In this document: positions 52,861-63,953 of the stretch, one piece after another
Numbering within the stretch: position 1 is the first letter of the stretch
Layout: every line of letters starts with the position of its first letter
Assembly: GCA_010909165.1 (NCBI GenBank)
Contig: VJWM01000106.1
Span: 992,001-1,056,000, forward strand
DNA: 64,000 nt
From: Anthoceros angustus
Taxonomy: Eukaryota; Streptophyta; Anthocerotopsida; Anthocerotales; Anthocerotaceae
Direction: 5' to 3'
Notes under the pieces: model-generated
What the model was told of the DNA's origin: nothing
Seen by the model: the letters and a program-made list of their open reading frames with translations, nothing else
The model's database searches: none
Translations under genes and position numbers: made by a program

Positions 52861-54495
52861 AATATAGCATATTGTCTTAATGCAAACAGACCAATTTGTC
52901 CTCGCTAGCTATCGAGGCAATAACACCACGGAAGGAACATTGGAAGCAAGCAATCAGTCGAACTAGAATCCCTAGAAGCCAATAAAACTTGGACTCTAAC
53001 TCTTCTACCTAAGGATAGAAAATTGGTAGGAAGTAAGTGGACATTTAAATTAAATTAAATGTCTTTAGTATAGAAAGATATAAAGCTAGACTAGCTAAGG
53101 GATATTCACAAAAATATGGTTTTGACTATGACGAAACCTTTAGTCCTGCTCAAAATAACTTCACTTAGAATCCTCTTAGCTTTGGCATCTCATCACAACT
53201 ATGAACTAATGCAACTTGATATTAAGATGCTTTTCTATATGGAGACCTTGATCACATTATTTATATGGAGATTCCGAAGGATACATGTTCGTGATAAGAG
53301 AAAGCATAATGCTTGCTTATTATTGAAATCCTTATACGGACTTAAGCAAAGCGCCATGAAATGGTATCACAAGTTAGATGTCACCTTAAGGAGCTAGAGT
53401 TCACTAAGCTAAACTCGAGATAGCAACATTTATATCAAGAGACTAGGTAATGAATTCATTGTCTTAGGAGTATACGTAGATGACATAGTTCTTATGTCTA
53501 ATACTAAGGCTATTTTAGAAAATACCAACTATGCTAGCTAAGCGCTTCTCTATGACAACTTGTAGAGAACTTTCTTCTGCTTAGGCATCAGTTCTAAGAG
53601 ATAGAAACGCTAGAAGCATCCTTATTCACCAATCCAAATACATCCAAGAGATTCTAACCAAGTTTAAGATGTTAGACGCTAAACCCATCTCTACACGCAT
53701 GGAAATGAATCTTAAGCTTAGCAGGGAAGCGGACCAACAGGATGATACCTCCAATACTACTCCTCCTCCTTATTTCTCAGCGGTCGGGAGTCTTATGTAT
53801 CTTATGGTTTGCACCAGACCAGATCTATCCTATTCAGTGGGAGCCTTGTCACAATTCCTATCAGCCCCTACTCAAGCTCATTGGAAAGCGGTTAAGAGGA
53901 TACTCAGATACTTAAGAGCAACCCCGGACCTAGGGCTGCTCTACCAATCACATATCAAACAAGGAGAGCCTTTACAACTAGAAGGCTTTAGCGACGCCGA
54001 CTGGGCCGGCAACGTCAACGATAGGAAGAGCACAAGCAGCTATGTATACCTACTCGGAGGCACAGCAACAAGCTGGAGCAGCAAGAGGCAGTGTGGTCGT
54101 GACTCACCAACAGAGGTGAGTATTGCTCTTTAACACATGCTTGTAAAGATGGACTTTGGCAACTTCTACAACTTTCGGAGTTAGGCGAAATGCAAAGGAT
54201 CCCCAGGCCTCTCTATTGCGATAACCAGAGTGCTATTGCACTCACGTATAATCCAAAGTTCCACGCGGGACGAAGCACATAGAGGTGCAATTTCACTTCA
54301 TAAGGCAAGTAGTTGATGAAGGCAAGTTTATAGTTGTTTATTGCGACGAGATGACGCGGACGTTTACGAAGCACTCAGCTCGATCAAGCATCAAGAACAC
54401 GTGAAGAATATGGGACTAAGAAGAGTCTCGGTTACACACAAAGCTTAGCAAAGTTTGCACACATATATATATATATATAGCCTAAGGACTACATG
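52861..54495 (+). pseudogene. Copia-2 reverse transcriptase and RNase H
   Basis: Single copy. The YVDD box is intact as GVYVDDIVLMSN (~53,470). Then MLDAKPISTRMEMNLKL, SLMYLMVCTRPDLSYSVGAL, FSDADWAGNVNDRKSTSSYV (the RNase H catalytic Asp region), CDNQSAIALTYNP and KHIEVQFHFIRQVV. Frame breaks remain, but this is the best RT in the window. Confidence 0.85.
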
Positions 54496-54497
54496 CT

Positions 54498-54698
54498 AAG
54501 TGGGAGTGTTAAATGATAGCATTAGCCCTTAGGGCACGCTTCATTATTTAAGTCATTAGAGCTCAAGCGCCACCTTGAATGGTCACCATTCAAAACGACA
54601 AGACAACACCGCTTGGGCAATGGCCAAGCCTACATTCGAACATTCTCTCGACTCTTATGCAATCTAATGTAAGATCCTCGAACGATCGCTTCTTCACA
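54498..54698 (+). repeat. Copia-2 polypurine tract and 3' LTR
   Basis: aagtgggag, then TGTTAAATGATAG (54,507) to TTCTTCACA (54,698), 192 bp; target duplication TCTTC follows. Confidence 0.9.
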
Positions 54699-54734
54699 TC
54701 TTCTGAATATCTTCGAAATCAATAGGATTGAAAA

Positions 54735-54975
54735 CCGAGGATTATATAAGCCCAAGCCCGCCTAGGTATAGATATAATGTGTAAAGTGTGTCTGCAGGTG
54801 CTTATGTTCTTAGGACCTAATATGGTTAGTGCATATAACCCATATCGTATTGAGAGTTATATTCTCTCTCAATAAACTGACTCTTGTCTTTATCTAGTTG
54901 CATCCGCTGATGTGTATGAATATATGGTCCTTCCATCCTTAGCGTATAAATAAAGTTGTTGTTGTTGTTGTTGTA
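54735..54975 (+). promoter_or_regulatory. LTR-like segment with TATA and poly(A) signal (unit 3)
   Basis: A copy of 39,895-40,135: tatataag at ~54,743, aataaa at 54,871-54,876, GTT run at ~54,957-54,973. Confidence 0.4.
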
Positions 54976-54998
54976 TCAATATGGGTGTAATATTGGTG

Positions 54999-55750
54999 TG
55001 ACATCCACACTAAAACCGGAGGACGCTCGATCAATCAAAACCCGGAATGATCGCTCGCTCCCCATTCCCCGTGATGACGTGACCTCGGCATCCGCTCGCT
55101 TGACCCCCAAATGTCCAGGCTTTGCCTTAAACGCGCGCGTGGCGTGACCTCGGCGTCCGCATTTTGACCCTGATGGCTTGCGGCTTTGCCTTAACGCGGC
55201 GTGGCCTCCGTGCTTTGCCTTAACGCAGCGTGGCCTCCGTGCTTTGCCTTAACGCAGGTGTTATAGGTCGATTGCGGTGCTCCAGAGCGGCAGCGGGGTC
55301 TGCTGGCGGCCGCTATCATTTCGAAGTTTCCTCCGCCACCGCAGAAGGGGACCGTGAGTGAAACAAGCTCCAACAACCTAGCATTTCCGCATCCTCTCAA
55401 ACGCGCCAAGTCGCCATAGTGGAAGCTCACAGACCCAAGAATGAGCACGCCTTACTCGGAATGGCACCACAAGGATGCAACGCAGCGCAAGACTGAGCGA
55501 GCATCGCATCCGCAAGGCGCAGCTCGACCTTGCCTTCCTCGTGGATGCTACATTGAGCATGCTACTTGCAAGGCGGTGGGACTCCAGGACCCCCAAAAGC
55601 CACGGATTCAGAGCTCCTGAGTAGCAATACTAAATTGGTGAAAGGAGATGGCCTCGAACTACTTTTTGAGCCGGATGGCAATGTTGCGTGACAAGCTGCA
55701 AAATGCCTCCCTCACAGCGATAGAGCGTGCCGGAGTGGGCTTTTCTACAG
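54999..55750 (+). pseudogene. vWFA / alpha-kinase fragment E, opposite strand (unit 3)
   Basis: A copy of 40,144-40,940; the reading DLAFLVDATLSM at ~55,527-55,562 is preserved. Confidence 0.55.
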
Positions 55751-56006
55751 CCAACAACCGACTTGGCCCCTAAACTTGAGAAATGCGAAAGAGTCTCCCC
55801 AGCCACAGTGGCTAGCATAATGAACAATTCCAAAAACATTTGGACGGGTCCTGGAGTGAAGTAGTCCCGAGGTGGTCATAGACCATTCCAAATACCCTAA
55901 AGAAAGACGAAAGCAGGTAAGGGCCACCAAAACCGGCTGTCGAGAGTAAAGGGCTCCCTTTGTTATTATCGCAGAGCCCAACCACCAAGCAAAGGGCGCA
56001 AAACAA

Positions 56007-56295
56007 GACTAGCCGGACAGATCCAAAAGAAAAGTGAAAGGCTTCAAAGAACAAGACAAGACTAGCCGGATATAGATCCAAAAGAAAAGTGAAAGGCTTC
56101 AAAGAACGCAAAACAAGACTAGCCGGGATACGGATGCAAAAAGAAAAGTGAAAGGCTTCAAAGAACTGCAAAACAAGACTAGCGGGATCTGGACCCAAAA
56201 GAAAAGTGAAAGGCTTCAAAGAACCGCAAAACAAGACTAGCCGGAATATGGATCCAAAAGAAAAGTGAAAGGCTCAAAGAAGCGCAAAACAAGAC
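56007..56295 (+). repeat. 60-bp minisatellite, unit 3 copy
   Basis: Five copies of the same 60-base unit; several have lost 1-3 bases. Confidence 0.85.
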
Positions 56296-56700
56296 TGGTA
56301 GACTTTAAGAAGGAAATCATCCAAGCCAATCAAGTCGACGGAAGGACCAAGAACATATCTTCGTGTACTTCACCGCAAGAGGTCGGTACTTCAAAGACGT
56401 TGACTCGGTGAAGCTATAATCTTCTTTAATTTCTCAAGCTATGAGGTATTGCTAGTGGGACATACACGATGTGATGACATGCCTCCAAATATTTTGACCA
56501 AAGGATTGACTTTAGATAAACATATTACGTTTAGCGATATGCTAGGCTTAAGAGAGTAATATCGATGTGTTGAATGGGAATATTAAAAATCTATACGATT
56601 GGTGCAACACATCCCATATTAAAGTTCACTTAATAAGTCCTACAAGTGTATAGGACAAAATGGACAAAAATAGGATCTAATAAGTTCATACCCACCGAGA
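56296..56700 (+). mobile_element. 3' relic of a copia element (unit 3)
   Basis: 56,476-56,559 encodes the same DMPPNILTKGL...LGLRE-stop tail as in units 1 and 2. Confidence 0.6.
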
Positions 56701-57325
56701 TTGTCAAGGCGAATCTAAATATGTATGCATAGCACACCTTTTCAGCATATGGAGGCTCGGATACCATGCCTGCTTGCCCCACCCGAATATACGCATGTCT
56801 CCATATTCATCATCAAAATCATGAAACGCCTGCCATGGCAAGGAGCGTCCGAATGTAAAGTAGAACGTAAAGAATGTAAAGAATGCTTTACATTCGGAGG
56901 TTCGAGAGCGTGGAGCCTTAGCCTTCCATCTCAAATCAGCCACGCCTCAAGCTTAAGCCATCGAAAACATCTTCAGACGCCGCCGCCAGCTTGCTTCCAC
57001 ACCCAATGGCCTTCATACTCATGCTCGTAGCATCCACCAGAACGCCACGCCCGTACCGCTCGGATGACAATCGAGCTCACTGGCGGCTCCGCGTTGCCTC
57101 TTGGTTGTCGCTCAGGATCGAAGCTCATTCCTAGCAGCGAGCTTGGTTTTCACCATAGCCAGCGCTTGTGCTGGAAGTATGCCAGCCGCCTTAGTCGATG
57201 ACGTGCTCATTCCAGCCATGGCCGATTCGAGCCTCGCTTCCTCAACGATCCGGCCTCCCAATAGGCCTCCGCTATCTCCGGCAGCTAGGAGCTCCACGAG
57301 TCCGCCATCGCCCGGACACGGATCC
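56701..57325 (-). pseudogene. vWFA / alpha-kinase fragment D (unit 3)
   Basis: The third copy of fragment D, with the largest number of small deletions; FHDFDDEYGDMRIFGWGKQ is still open. It is interrupted by Copia-3; its upstream part resumes at 63,954. Confidence 0.55.
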
Positions 57326-57554
57326 TAATGCTTTATTAGCTTTATTTCGCTATCTGTGGATCATGGAGATGGCAAGAGAGCAGAATCTGGAAGAATGATT
57401 TGTCATTGATTATCAAGTAAGGTAACATCAGGTTCTTAAATAGCAGAGTGGTAACTGTCTAACTGTTCTAACTCGGAAATGCTAACTACGAACTACATTT
57501 GTAACATGCTTCAACTGCATGATTACCAGAATGTAAATCCCAATACTCCCACTT
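57326..57554 (-). repeat. Copia-3 3' LTR and polypurine tract
   Basis: LTR 57,326-57,545; the adjacent polypurine tract AAGTGGGAG (minus strand) is at 57,546-57,554. ~220 bp, with several 1-4 base differences from the other LTR. Confidence 0.9.
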
Positions 57555-57966
57555 AGTGAGCATTTGGAATAGAACTGTACATACTAGAACTTGTAGCTAA
57601 TGGCATTCAAGCCCTGAAGATAAAAAGGAATGATTCCTCATGCTTGAGTTCATAATCACATGTGCACCAGGACATGAGTCTCTATACCACACATGCTGAA
57701 GGAAAACATTAATAGAAAGAGAACATCTTCACGCCTGCGCTGGCCCTCCCTGTCACCAAGATGTTCGCCATTGCTCCAATCCTCTTCTACATGATTGGAC
57801 TTCAAGCTCCATAGTGGCCTTTGTTGTCTCGGATGTACAAGAATACGTACTTACAGAAACTCTAAAATGAGGTGAAGCAAGGTACAAAAGGACTCAAAAC
57901 AACCAGTGAGAAGAGAAGGGAAATTCTAGTGATCAGCTCCCACTGGGTGACAAGAGTAGGAAAATT
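57555..57966 (-). other. Copia-3 3' untranslated stretch
   Basis: Between the RNase H stop and the polypurine tract; no coding signal. Confidence 0.5.
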
Positions 57967-58560
57967 CTAGTGAGCTTTTCCCTCCTTTTCTACTGAAGGG
58001 ATATCACACACACCTATAGCAATGACATGTTTCTCATGAACTGTCTTGGTCAAGGCCTTCGTAAGCAAGTCTGCAGTATTTTCACTTGTAGGAACATAAG
58101 ACACACTTACCTCCTTGCTGTCACAACCTTTTATAAAATGATGAGAGATCTCTATGTGTTTTGATCTCGCATGAAATATGTGGATTTTGGACAAGGCAAT
58201 AGTATTGGTTGTCGCACCACAATTGAGTAGGGCCTGGTTGGAGTTGTCGTAGGCCTGTCAAGAAACTTCTGACCCATAAAATTTCCTTGGCAGCCTGCGT
58301 CATGGCCCCATACTCTGCCTCCGTAGATGATAGACAGATGGTGTTCAGCTATTTAGAAGACCAAGATATCGGAGATGCTCCAAGGAACATACAATATGCT
58401 GCCACACTCTTCCTGGTGTCTGGGTCACCCGCCCAGTCCGCATCGCAGTAGGCTGTGAGTTGAAGACCATCCTTATGCCTACAAAACCGCAATCCCTTCC
58501 TTGAAGTACCTTTCAAATATCGAAAAATCCTCTTCACTGCCGTCCAGTGAGCAAGGCCTG
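57967..58560 (-). pseudogene. Copia-3 RNase H
   Basis: Minus strand: DADWAGDPDTRKSVAAYCMF and ISWSSK, a frame change, then STEAEYGAMTQAAKEILW, LWCDNQYYCLVQNP, HARSKHIEISHHFIKG and ENTADLLTKALTK. These are the canonical copia RNase H blocks, with at least two frame changes. Confidence 0.85.
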
Positions 58561-58566
58561 GGTTTT

Positions 58567-58911
58567 CTAGAAACCGGCCGATGCACTATGCCTCTCGTTA
58601 TATCGTCGGGTCCGGTTTGACAAGTAAATGAGTGACCACCGCCTATATGGCTTAGTAGCCATTTCAAGTTTTTCTGCTTCTAAACTAGGACATTGCCAAT
58701 GAGGCTTTCTCCTACACTCATGGGGGTAGAGGCAGGATCGCATCGCCATATTGAACCTCTGCAAGAGCTGGTGCACAAAGTGCTCTTGATGTATATCTAT
58801 AGTACTATCTTTGTTGTTGAAGTGGAACTGGACCCCTAAAGAGAAAGTGAGCTCTCCTAGATCTGTCATTTCGAATCTAGAAAGTAGAACTTGCTTAACC
58901 TTATTCATCAA
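58567..58911 (-). pseudogene. Copia-3 reverse transcriptase, C-terminal part only
   Basis: MNKVKQVLLSRFEMTDLGEL, then FSLGVQFHF: the region immediately after the YVDD box. Upstream the sequence goes straight into the integrase-RT linker, so the fingers/palm of RT (~200 residues) are deleted. Confidence 0.8.
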
Positions 58912-59800
58912 TCAACAACCACTGGTAAAGGAGCAGCAACAGCAGTGGGTAAGCATCCCCCCTGTGATCCCATAGGAGGATCATTCTCAAAAAGAGAGAC
59001 AGTTGAAGTGTCATCAGAGTGAGAAGGAACACCATAGATTGAAGGAGGATCTGGCTGAGAAGTGGGAAGCAAATTGGCAGCATGGCGTTGCAGCAATACA
59101 GATTCCTTGAAAACAACACTGCGAGCTATGGTGAGTTGGTAGAGGGATCAAAAGTTTGTACCCTTTTACATCTTGAATAGCCCACAAAATATGTCGAGTT
59201 GCTTTGGAGTCGAGCTTGGTCCTCAAGGCGATGGCACAAGCGCATATGCGAGAGATCCAAAGATTCAAGATGCTTCACTCGAGGTTTGTTGCCATCCATC
59301 TTTCATATGGAGTCACTTGACCAAGCTCCTTGGAAGGCGACGGTTTTGCACATAATTTCGCCATAAGGGCCTCACCAATACCCTCGTGTCAATCCAGCAA
59401 AATTTAAGGAGGCCAGAGTGGCTTCCTGTAAAGTCCTGTTCTTACGTTCTGAGAAAGAGTTACGCTGGGGTGTAGGAACAAAGTGAATTGATGTTGGATG
59501 CCCTCGGCACAAAATGAAGCAAAAGCACTTGGTATACTCGCCTCCATTGTCGCTGCGAAGTGTGCGAACCTGAGCTCCAGTTTGTCTTTGTGCATAAGTG
59601 ACATATTGCTGAAAACAGTCCAGGGTCTCACTCTTGTGGCGAAGAGGAAACATTGTACAAAATCTGCTCCACTCATCTATGAAAGTTAGGAAGTAAGAGG
59701 CACCGCCAAATGAAGTTGTTGACATGGGTCCGCAAATATCACGTGAATGGTCTAGGAGCCTGTAGCCTCGAGGGAAATCGGTCCTTAAAGGTAACGACAT
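58912..59800 (-). pseudogene. Copia-3 integrase and linker
   Basis: Minus strand: DICGPMSTTSFGGASYFLTF, IDEWSRFCTMFPL, LRSDNGGEYT and SERKNRTLQEATLASLNF carry the D, D and E catalytic residues of a copia integrase. TPYERWMATNLE, LRTKLDSKATRHI and a Pro/Ser linker follow, with frame changes. Confidence 0.85.
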
Positions 59801-59961
59801 TTTACTAAGCTTGCAAGCTTCACAAAAGGTGGATCCTCAAAATGAAAATCAAGGGGTTCACGAAAGCTCTCGCCTTTGTTCGAAGAAGATATTGGAAATT
59901 CACATGACCAAGCCTACAGCAAAAGCCGGGTGGCAAAATCGTTGTTGGGACACACTAAGGG

Positions 59962-60300
59962 CTAAAGTGGATCTAACATCCAATAAATACACTCATTGTA
60001 GGGAGTCCCGGAACTGATTTTTACCATCCTCATAGAAGAAATGATACAACCTCTAGTGTCGAAGCACACTCGGCAATGGTGTTCTTGAGCTAGCTTCATT
60101 ACTGACATGAGGTTTTTGTCATGGTGGCACAAACAATACGCGATAATGAGTCGCCAAGGGGTTGGTAATTCTATAGTAATCCAACCCTTAATGGAAAGAC
60201 CGATTGCCTCCCAAAAGCACAAATTGCTTGTCATCCCCTGGAGTGAAGTGGTGAAAGACTTTCTATCAAAGCGGATGTGGTGGTTGCCTGAATCTAGGAA
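59962..60300 (-). pseudogene. Copia-3 protease and pre-integrase region
   Basis: FLDSGNHHIRFDRKSF is the DSG active site of the copia aspartic protease; HDKNLMSVMKLAQEHHCRVC follows. Frames are broken on both sides. Confidence 0.65.
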
Positions 60301-60354
60301 CCGGTATCAAAGAGGTTTGAATGATGAAAGACAAACGCTAAAATGGTGGGCTGC

Positions 60355-61204
60355 TTAGCTTTGTGAGATAGGTTGCTTTCGGTGGGGAGAATCCTCACGA
60401 GGCTCTCCACTCTCTTTTTCTGCCTTTCTCAAAGTGCCCGGTATCTTACACGTGACATGTAAGAGACTTCTTGAGTGTTGGGGAACCTTTGCGCTGTCCC
60501 GAGAATGAAAACCTCGACCTCGCCTCATCCACGAAAGCCGCCTCTTGAAGAAAATAACACCTTCGTTGCTTGTAGTGGCTCCACGTGTCTTGTGAAGACC
60601 ATGTGCACGCTCTTGAGGAGTGCACCCAAAACTTCTTCGAGGTAATGTCGTATCCGGCTGCACCGCTTGCCGCAGATGGTTGCATTATGGCTTCCAACAA
60701 AATTTTGATAGCTTTCGAGCGAGGCTATGGTACGGCTTGTACCTCGGTGAGGGTGTTTCCACAGTAGGCCAAATTGGCTCTACAAGTCCGAAACTTGTTG
60801 ATGTAAGCTTCGACAGGCTCCTCGTCCTTCATCCTCAAGTTGAAAAAATCCCTATACGCGTGTACTAGGGATGTTGAGCTCTTATCTTGGTAGATCTGCT
60901 TAAACACCTTCCACACATCAGCAGCATTGACAGCTCCTATGGTGTGAGGGATCATGTTTCTATCCAGGGCAGAAATAAGAATAGACCTAGTGCGTCTATC
61001 TTTGCGTTCCCACTCAAGTTGTTGATCAGCACTTCTAGCGGGAGCTTTTACCTTTGGGTCTGACCCATCTGCAATCTGCATAAGCTCATGCTCTTCTAGG
61101 ATCTGGGTCAGTCTTAATGCCCAGATGTTGTAGTCAACACCATTGAACCTATCTTTATCTCTGAATTCTATTTTAAGAGGAGCTAAAGGTGTTGGATTTG
61201 CCAT
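60355..61204 (-). pseudogene. Copia-3 gag
   Basis: Starts at the ATG at 61,204 (MANPTPLAPLKIEFRDKDRF), followed by YNIWALRLTQILEEHELM and VWKVFKQIYQDKSSTSLVHA, then FFNLRMKDEEPVEAYINKF: a UBN2-type copia gag, open for ~160 codons. A frame change at ~60,770 precedes the remaining, degenerate part; no zinc knuckle is clear. Confidence 0.8.
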
Positions 61205-63700
61205 GGCTGCAGGACGGTTGAAGAAAACCTGACTAGTTCTATACAAAACAGCGTCTGTTTAGAAAGGGGTTTCTCCTGTCAAAAGGGGTTTTGGAAAAAA
61301 TCCCAACCCTCTTTCGCCGGAAACTGAAGTTGGTTTGGTTTTTGTTGGTTTTTGTAGGTGTTCATCCATCGGTTTCGGGCATTCTCGGCTCGGCACCACT
61401 TCTGTCGAGTCATTTACACATGTTGGCGTATATACTCGAGTTCATGGCGATTTAGTCGGTGTGATGAAGGGCGATGACCTCATTGTTCCATAATTTCGTC
61501 ATGTCCATAGTTTACGCATTTTGTGTGGTTTTGTATGTTTTGTATACTGGGGCCTAGGCGCATAAGTGCGTGCCTAAACAATGCTATGTGCAAACTTGTA
61601 CATGCACTGCAAAAAGAACGCTAAAATGATCTTCTAATGGGAAGCATGTCCTTTTGGCGGTCGAGGATGTCGAACTCCGACAAAATAACAAGTAGCGTAC
61701 ATCGAGAGGTTCACCTAGACCACTCTATATACCTATCCTATGCCCTAATGCGACGAAGAACACCCTATCCCCTTTTTATTCTTTACGGTGTTTCTCTCTT
61801 TCGGTGACCTAATAAGTTATCATCAAACATGCCGGGGGCCCGGTGGGTGAACAAGTGCATGCACTGGTAGCAGGTCTGGCACACAAGTGCATGCACCACG
61901 GGCAAGGGGCCGGGTGCGCGCACCGAGGGGCAAGGGGCCGGGTGCGCACTTGTGCGCGCACCATGGGGCAGGGGCCGGGTGCGCACTTGTGCACGCACTG
62001 GGATGCCGGTGCGCACACCAGCGCGCACCGAGGGGCAAGGGGCCGGGTGCGTGCGCGCACGCGCGCCGCACTGTGGGCAAGGATGCCGGTGCGCGCACCG
62101 AGGCAGGATGCGGTGCGCGCAGAGCAGGATGCCGGTGCGCGCACCGAGGCAGGATGCCGGTGCGCGCACCAGCGCGCACTGGGGCAAGAAGGCCTGCCGG
62201 GAGCATGAACCCAAATGGTTCATGCCTCCTAGTGCATTCAGACGGTTCATCCAAAGAAAAAAGAGCAAAAAGTCTTTAAAATCCTAAAACCCTTAAAAAT
62301 TACAAAAAGTCCAGTTTTTGAGGTGCGCGCGCAAGTCGACTTGCTCTAAAATTTTGACAAATTTTGCATTTTTTGTATTTGTTTTGATATTTTGTTGTTT
62401 TAAAGGGGTTCCTTTTGGCGTTTTCAACCTTTTTGTGCAGCACCCTAATGTGGATATGTTCTTATCTTTACTTAACCCTCATCTTTTTCTAGTGGTTAAA
62501 ACTTTGAACTAGTAGTGAGAACCTTTTGCATCTTTTGAATCTAAAGACGCGTGGGCCCGACTCTAAGTGCAGACCATGCCACTCATTCTCGCACTAGGCG
62601 TGGATCAAGAGCATCAGGCCAAAGAAGATATTATTGTCCCAATGTCTAAGGAACAAAGTCTTGTAAAATTCTCGGAGCGAGAGTATAGTCATAGGATTGA
62701 CTAGTATGAATGAAAGGTAGGTGCGCAAACAAGTTTGCGCACCAGTAATACAGCAAGCCCTAAAAACTCTAAATGTTTGTATACGTCCAACACCTAGCAA
62801 TGATTGCGGATGTTGGAGACTGTTTAGATGTAAGTGCGCGCATAAGTTTCTTGTGAATGTCTAGTTTGAAAAAGCCGAGCGAGAATGGGACTTTAGGTTT
62901 TGCCACGTACTTGCAATCTACAATCTCAAATAACGTGTATCAAAACAATTATTCAAAAGGTTGCGGGTAACATGTCCGCAGAGAAATATCAAAAAGCGAT
63001 TATAGTGCGGATTTTTCAAGTGCAAAAGGGTCCGCCAAGTCTCAGTGTGCAAAAGGGGTTTGGGAGAAACCCTTTCTAAATGATTGCACAAGAGGGCTGC
63101 CGGAGAAAAATCCCACCGTAGTACTCTATGTGCTCAAACAGAAAGGAAAGATCATGCACTTCATCCTCTGAATCTGAGTCCGAGACATCTTGCATAAGCT
63201 TGAGTAATGTCTGCTCTTAATGAGAAGAGCTTCCACTGCTGGAAGCAGCGTGGATTGAAGAGTCTTTTTGGATGAAGTTGCGGCAGATGATGTCAAGAAT
63301 GTGGAGGCTTCCAGACATTTTCTTGATCAAGTCAGACTGAGCATTTGCGCATTGCTGGAGTTCAGCGAGTTGAAGACGGTGGCCGAGTGCCTTCTTGGGG
63401 TTTGCTTGTCAACGTCCTTTCTCGATCCTTGAGAAATCTTCTTGCCGCTCCAACAATTACTCCTGGGAGCTCGAGGCTGTTATCGTTGAGCAAGGAGTGG
63501 ACTCTCTCAATCTTGTTAGGCTGTGATGTGGAGCGCTCCAATCGCTCTTCAGCTTGACAATCTGGGCACAAGAGAGGGCGGCGAGGAATTGGCTTGGCGT
63601 TGCGTCTTGGGGATGAGACCACGCCTTTTCTCTCTGTCATTTTCCCTCGCGAATGATGCCACTCACTTGTCCGCACCGCGTTCCTGCGATCAACATCCAA
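61205..63700 (-). other. Copia-3 unusually long leader
   Basis: ~2.5 kb between primer site and gag, where copia elements usually have a few hundred bases. It contains a GC-rich palindromic minisatellite (61,843-62,190), a 24-base palindrome (62,720-62,743) and a 112-codon frame at 63,362-63,700 with no recognised domain. The wording caaaaggggttt(t)gg occurs near both 61,278 and 63,050, so a nested insertion is possible. Confidence 0.6.
61843..62190. repeat. GC-rich minisatellite with GGTGCGCGCACC palindromes
   Basis: Irregular repeats built from ggtgcgcgcaccgagg, ggggcaaggggccgggtgc and gcaggatgccggtgcgcgca. The long frames read through it in several registers are low-complexity artefacts. 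Confidence 0.8.
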
Positions 63701-63712
63701 AAATCAGATCCG

Positions 63713-63953
63713 GGCTCTGATACCATAATGCTATTAGCGATAGCTGCATTCTGCTATCTGTGGATCACAGGAGATGGCAAGAGAGAGCACATAATCTACA
63801 GAAGAACAGATTTGTCATTGATTATCAAGTAAGGTAACATCAGGTTCTTAAATAGCACAGGAGTGGTAACTGTTCTAACTGAAAATGCTAACTACCAGAA
63901 CTACATTTGTAACATGCTTCAACTGCATGATTACCAGAATGTAAATCCCAATA
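63713..63953 (-). repeat. Copia-3 primer-binding site and 5' LTR
   Basis: On the minus strand the LTR (63,726-63,953) ends in AGCATTA and is followed at once by TGGTATCAGAGCC (63,713-63,725), a perfect initiator-Met tRNA primer site. Confidence 0.9.

Larger units (their letters stand above)
47356..54698 (+). mobile_element. Copia-2: Ty1/copia LTR retrotransposon
   Basis: 7.3 kb, the sister of Copia-1 at the same position in the repeated unit and with the same target duplication TCTTC (47,351-47,355 and 54,699-54,703). It has a complete 5' LTR, a primer-binding site, gag, protease/integrase, RT and RNase H. Two tandem duplications (47,963/48,675 and 50,531/51,494) lie at positions different from those in Copia-1. 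Frames are broken by short indels. Confidence 0.9.
54699..57325. repeat. Amplified unit 3, left part
   Basis: Matches 39,856-42,540. It is more diverged than unit 1 is from unit 2 in the kinase D part (many 1-4 base losses), and is cut at a GGATCC site by Copia-3. Confidence 0.85.
57326..63953 (-). mobile_element. Copia-3: Ty1/copia element, minus strand, RT palm deleted
   Basis: 6.6 kb, flanked by the perfect target duplication GATCC (57,321-57,325 and 63,954-63,958) inside unit 3. Two LTRs of ~220 and 228 bp have TA...TA rather than TG...CA termini. On the minus strand: LTR, initiator-Met primer site, a long ~2.5-kb leader, gag, protease, integrase, then a jump to the end of RT and RNase H, polypurine tract and LTR. 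It is unrelated in detail to Copia-1/2. It lacks the RT active site, so it would need an enzyme in trans. Confidence 0.9.

Noticed and set aside
61783-62287. Long frames in several registers over the GC-rich region
   Set aside because: Low-complexity translation of a palindromic minisatellite.
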